From Methanobacteriota archaeon (GTDB lineage: Archaea; Thermoplasmatota; Poseidoniia; Poseidoniales; SP79), in contig PAZI01000022.1 in NCBI GenBank assembly GCA_002715545.1, positions 1 to 8,990 on the forward strand: a DNA stretch of 8,990 nt. Reading direction: 5' to 3'. The notes beneath the pieces were generated by a model, which ran no database searches, had not been told where the DNA came from, and saw only the letters and a list, made by a program, of their open reading frames with translations. The translations under genes and the position numbers were made by a program. Each line of letters opens with the position of its first letter. The stretch's first letter is position 1. Positions 5,759 to 8,990 of the stretch are shown here, piece after piece.

Positions 5759-8437
5759 TCACCCGTTCACGAGTTCAGCATCCATAGGCTCACCGCCTGT
5801 CAGAATTATTTCATCCTCATCTGTCTCCCAAGGGCCCTGATTCCGAATGAGGGAGACGAGGTTGCGCTCAGCGATGACAAGTGAAGGAAGAACGATGACG
5901 CTTGCAAAGAAAGCTAATCCGATGAGGGCCATCATCAGTCCGAAGAAATTCTGCAAACCGGGGAATGAGAGGAATAACACACCAGCTGATAGTCCAACCA
6001 TAGTCGTGACTGATGTCTCAAAGACGGTTTGACCAGTGCGTTCAACAGCTCGCTGTAGCCCTTCAGGTGTTTCACCTTCTTCGCGAATCCTATCAGCAAT
6101 GTGGATTGCATCATCCACCCCTATTCCAAAGACAATGGTCGCAGTCATGGCGGTGAAGACATTCACATTCACATCTCCCTGCCACATGAGCAGCGGTTGC
6201 CAAAGCACAATCAGACCCACAGGAGCCATGATCATCAGACCTAGGCGAATTGAACGATACAGAGCCGTGAGGGCAATTGTCAAGACAATCAATGTCAAGA
6301 CAGTCGTACGGCTTTGAGCATCATGAACTCCTTTGTTGACATCAAGAGATACTGGGAGTCCTCCAGTAAGATTTGACACCTCGACTCCTTGGAGGCCGAC
6401 TCCAGAATCAAGTAGGACGTCTATCTGGTCGCGTAGTCCTGAAGCAGTATCGAGATTCATATATCTCTGATTCACATAGACTAGTGCCTTGGTTTCATCA
6501 TCATTGAAGAGAAGTGCTTGCACTTCCTCTGAAAGAGTATCGAATGCGATGTCTACGAAGGTGCTTCTCCAACCGGCCCGCCCCTGTGAATCACTAGCAT
6601 CGAAGATGAGCCAAGGGGCACATTGCGGCGCATTCGATTCCCAACACTCGTGATGTATCAGTTCCCAGAGACTCATGTTGACCTTCTGTACCTGAAGATC
6701 TAGTTCCACATTGATGCTCTTCAGAAAATCAACGGCTGAAGTAGTATTGGTTGCAGGCACCTCCCCCACATCTGCTGCTAGTTCATCCATGGCGTCAAGA
6801 ACTGCGACATCTCGTATGGCAGTCGTCCCATTGGTGCTACCCCTCTCATCTGCGTCCATGATATACATCGATATTTGGCCCGACTGAAATTCACTGGAAT
6901 AGTTGATCATTGCTTCCATAGAAGGGATGTTATCAGGAGTTTCATCAGCTGCAGTAATCGGTTTAGAGAGTTGTTCACCAATCATGCCTGCACCCCACAG
7001 GCTTACCAGAGTAACCCCCACTATAATCGGAATCCATCCTCGCCTAGATGTCTCGCCCAATAGCGTCCATTTAGTATCATGAGCACCACGCTGATACTTC
7101 AGAAGACGCATCATGAGAGGCACCAGAAGGATTGTGAATACGAGATCGAGAAGGATTCCTACAACTAAGGTGAGGCCGACAGTTCGCATTGGCCTGACAG
7201 GAGTAATCATGGGCAGAATTAGGACACCAAATCCGATTGACGTTGTCAGGGCAGAAATGGTGATTGCCCTGCCAGTAGTCATCGTTGCATGTACACTAGC
7301 TTCCACGAGCCCTTCAAAATCCCAAGGGTCATCGAATCGACCTTCAGCAATCCATTCATTGCGTGTCTCATCAATACGGTTTGCAAGATGTAGAGCATAG
7401 TCTACTCCTAAGCCGATAAGAAGTGGCGCAGCAGCGATGATCATTGGAGTCAGCAGAATATCAAGAGCCACAGTTAGGCCGAGTGTGACGACAAGACTGA
7501 GCACGACTGGAACTCCACAAATCAGAACGATTCTCACATCACGGTGGAGCAAGGCAATTGTTAGGCAGACGAAAAGCAGTGAGATGGGAATCAGCTTTTC
7601 AAGATCGAGATATATCCTGTCTGAAATGTCCTGGAGAATCGTGTTAAGGCCAGTCACCTCCATTGGAATCGTAGTAGTGTCACTGCGTGAATCAAGACGA
7701 CTTTCCAATTCAGAAACAAAGGCTCGGTCGTCAAGATACGGAGTTAGACAACCTTCACAATCCCAATCACTAATGACACCGAAGTTGATGGATGCAGTAT
7801 CCCAGATTCCATCCTCATTTGTGTCAACGGCCAATCCACTCAGAGAATCTGAAAGCTGGCTAACGATATCGTCAACCCGGTCCTGATCAGGGATAGTGTA
7901 TGCATCATTTTCCAACTGAACAGTACTGCAATCAAAGAGAGGAAGGCGTTCCTCAGCGACATGTTCACAACTTGCTTCTCTGAAACGAACCTGTGATGAA
8001 TTGGCTTCTTTGATGACCTGAGAGATTGAGAGTGTCCAGATGATGCCATCCATCCGGCCTCTGTCTGTGCGGTCGAAGTCCATCCCAGTATTGGAAGGAT
8101 GGTCATCCCCCTCGATTAGACTCATTTCCTCAAGAACTCGGACATCAGTGATATTCTCTCCAAGGCCGCCTCCGAGTTCCTTGTTGGTCGTGGTAAGATA
8201 GACAATGACAACATCGGTTGTCCATTCGGTACGGACCTCTGAGAGAAGTTGTGTAGATTCAGCACCATCTGGAAGATATATCTCCACTCCATCCTCTATT
8301 TGTTCTGAAAAATCTACTGCTGCAAGTCCCGATAGAAGGCCGATAGAAAGCATCAGGCCCAATACACCTGCTGGAGACCGTGCTACTGTGCTGTGCACTG
8401 CCCTAGCAGCCGATTCAACCTGATCCTTGACTGCCAC
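5759..8437 (-). CDS. RND/MMPL-family exporter with two sterol-sensing-like six-helix repeats
   Basis: This 892-residue integral membrane protein belongs to the predicted RND exporter group (COG1033-like, MMPL/HAE3). Proteins of this group move lipids or other hydrophobic molecules using an ion gradient, but the substrate here is unknown. The layout is an internal duplication: TM1 about 24-42, a large outer loop (43-280), TM2-6 (282-446), TM7 (467-486), a second outer loop (487-708), and TM8-12 (711-856). The fourth helix of each half carries the matching motif GLGVDYALHLANRI (342-355) or GIGVDDAIHIADRI (771-784), whose Asp residues (346; 775/776) are the likely proton-relay positions. The first loop has a Ca-binding-like DTNEDGIWD (205-213) and four cysteines (157, 169, 227, 230); the second has Cys598 and Cys606. 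The start is GTG: a GAAGGT ribosome binding site lies 6 nt upstream and an in-frame stop lies just beyond. It is 46 bp downstream of the glycosyltransferase gene, probably in one operon. Confidence 0.9.
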   Translation of the reverse strand: MAVKDQVESAARAVHSTVARSPAGVLGLMLSIGLLSGLAAVDFSEQIEDGVEIYLPDGAESTQLLSEVRTEWTTDVVIVYLTTTNKELGGGLGENITDVRVLEEMSLIEGDDHPSNTGMDFDRTDRGRMDGIIWTLSISQVIKEANSSQVRFREASCEHVAEERLPLFDCSTVQLENDAYTIPDQDRVDDIVSQLSDSLSGLAVDTNEDGIWDTASINFGVISDWDCEGCLTPYLDDRAFVSELESRLDSRSDTTTIPMEVTGLNTILQDISDRIYLDLEKLIPISLLFVCLTIALLHRDVRIVLICGVPVVLSLVVTLGLTVALDILLTPMIIAAAPLLIGLGVDYALHLANRIDETRNEWIAEGRFDDPWDFEGLVEASVHATMTTGRAITISALTTSIGFGVLILPMITPVRPMRTVGLTLVVGILLDLVFTILLVPLMMRLLKYQRGAHDTKWTLLGETSRRGWIPIIVGVTLVSLWGAGMIGEQLSKPITAADETPDNIPSMEAMINYSSEFQSGQISMYIMDADERGSTNGTTAIRDVAVLDAMDELAADVGEVPATNTTSAVDFLKSINVELDLQVQKVNMSLWELIHHECWESNAPQCAPWLIFDASDSQGRAGWRSTFVDIAFDTLSEEVQALLFNDDETKALVYVNQRYMNLDTASGLRDQIDVLLDSGVGLQGVEVSNLTGGLPVSLDVNKGVHDAQSRTTVLTLIVLTIALTALYRSIRLGLMIMAPVGLIVLWQPLLMWQGDVNVNVFTAMTATIVFGIGVDDAIHIADRIREEGETPEGLQRAVERTGQTVFETSVTTMVGLSAGVLFLSFPGLQNFFGLMMALIGLAFFASVIVLPSLVIAERNLVSLIRNQGPWETDEDEIILTGGEPMDAELVNG

Positions 8438-8443
8438 GGTAGG

Positions 8444-8449
8444 ACCTTC
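8444..8449 (-). promoter_or_regulatory. Ribosome binding site that fixes the GTG start of the RND exporter
   Basis: On the minus strand, GAAGGT sits 6 nt before the GTG at 8437-8435. The frame is closed by a TGA slightly further upstream, and the two nearby ATGs (about 8454-8463) are in other frames. The exporter therefore most likely begins at this GTG. Confidence 0.6.
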
Positions 8450-8483
8450 GATTCATTCTGCATGAAAGATTGCTCTGTAAGTT

Positions 8484-8990
8484 TCATTCAATGCCAAATT
8501 CTCGCACAATGAGGCGATGAATCAGACCTCTAGCCCCCTGTAAGACCAGGCCAGTGAACATGAGTGCAATGCCGAAAACACCAATCCACACGGCTGTGAG
8601 CCCAGGTGTGAATTGTAACGGAGTGAAATCGGCAATATCACTAACAGTCCGCATCCCGAGTGCAACAGCTGCTGTTAAGAAACCAAGGCCAGGTAAACCA
8701 AAGACAAGCAGGGGTTTCTTCTGAGACAAGGTCATTAGAGCATAGGAGAGGACCACAAAGCCATGTGAGATTGCCGTGAAGCGCGATCCCTTTGGCACAT
8801 CATATCGTACTACTGTACTCACTTCTTCAACGACCAGGCCCTTCTCACGAGCATCATCAAGTATCTCTAGTGAGAGTTCCATTCCTTCTTTATCGAATCG
8901 CAGGCGATCAATAGCACGTGGGCCAAATGCCCTGAAACCAGATTGAGTATCAGCAACATCTAGATCTGAAGAGAGATTGGAAGCTGCGCT
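8484..8990 (-). CDS. Family 2 glycosyltransferase, dolichyl-phosphate sugar synthase-like, C-terminal part (N-terminus beyond window)
   Basis: The frame is open to the right edge, so an internal ATG at 8882 is not the start; 168 C-terminal residues are visible. Near the edge they read DTQSGFRAFGPRAIDRL (14-30), the end of the GT2 catalytic domain in archaeal dolichol-phosphate mannose synthase relatives. This is followed by the GMELSLEIL and VEEVSTVVRYDVPKGSR stretch typical of the same group. The tail then has two membrane helices, about 92-112 (after the KKPLLVFGLPG hinge) and 127-150. Such enzymes transfer a sugar from a nucleotide donor to a polyprenyl phosphate at the inner face of the membrane, feeding protein N-glycosylation or glycolipid synthesis. 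The donor-binding and metal-binding residues are outside the window, so sugar and acceptor cannot be given. The RND exporter gene follows after 46 bp, and the two are probably co-transcribed. Confidence 0.88.
   Translation of the reverse strand, partial: SAASNLSSDLDVADTQSGFRAFGPRAIDRLRFDKEGMELSLEILDDAREKGLVVEEVSTVVRYDVPKGSRFTAISHGFVVLSYALMTLSQKKPLLVFGLPGLGFLTAAVALGMRTVSDIADFTPLQFTPGLTAVWIGVFGIALMFTGLVLQGARGLIHRLIVREFGIE

Noticed and set aside
7437..7886. 149-codon open frame on the plus strand
   Set aside because: Antisense to the conserved first half of the RND exporter; Ser/Arg/Thr-rich composition is typical of a reverse-strand shadow.
1..8990. CRISPR array, insertion sequence, prophage, toxin-antitoxin or other defence system
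   Set aside because: No spaced direct repeats, terminal inverted repeats, transposase or known defence motifs were seen; all long frames are accounted for.

Overview
The window most likely comes from an uncultivated planktonic euryarchaeon of the Marine Group II / Poseidoniales type (Thermoplasmatota). The evidence is an archaeal-type asparaginyl-tRNA synthetase, a tRNA gene without an encoded CCA end, an RNase P RNA without room for a bacterial P18 arm, a very large exported Ig-like protein with an acidic cytoplasmic tail, and a partial gene ending in the 'DGYEWL...YYR' tail that I associate from memory with that group. The group-level placement is inference; archaeal origin is better supported.

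Layout from left to right. (1) The last 32 codons of a plus-strand gene with a Trp/Tyr-rich C-terminus (2-100). (2) Converging on it, a 1011-residue minus-strand gene for a secreted, membrane-anchored, probably N-glycosylated surface protein (123-3158). (3) Divergent from that gene across only 63 bp, a plus-strand housekeeping run: rpiA (3222-3920), tRNA-Lys(CTT) (3945-4018), a perfect 14-bp palindrome, then asnS (4082-5410). (4) A 348-bp stretch without a protein gene, which is almost filled by the RNase P RNA gene rnpB on the minus strand (about 5427-5735). The identification rests on recognisable P1, P2, P3, P4 and P19 helices and the universal conserved regions. (5) An 892-residue two-repeat RND/MMPL-type exporter on the minus strand (5759-8437). 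(6) The C-terminal part of a family 2 glycosyltransferase with two membrane segments (8484-8990), which runs off the right edge.

Functionally, the centre is translation and core metabolism: pentose phosphate isomerase, lysine tRNA, Asn-tRNA charging and tRNA 5'-end maturation. The flanks are cell-envelope genes: a surface protein with 11 N-glycosylation sequons, a polyprenyl-phosphate-type glycosyltransferase and an RND exporter. The glycosyltransferase, exporter and rnpB lie head to tail on the minus strand. The main result not visible from open reading frames is rnpB; small ORFs on both strands of that stretch are artefacts. I found no CRISPR array, insertion sequence or defence system. This is an ordinary core-genome segment with some unusual envelope proteins.
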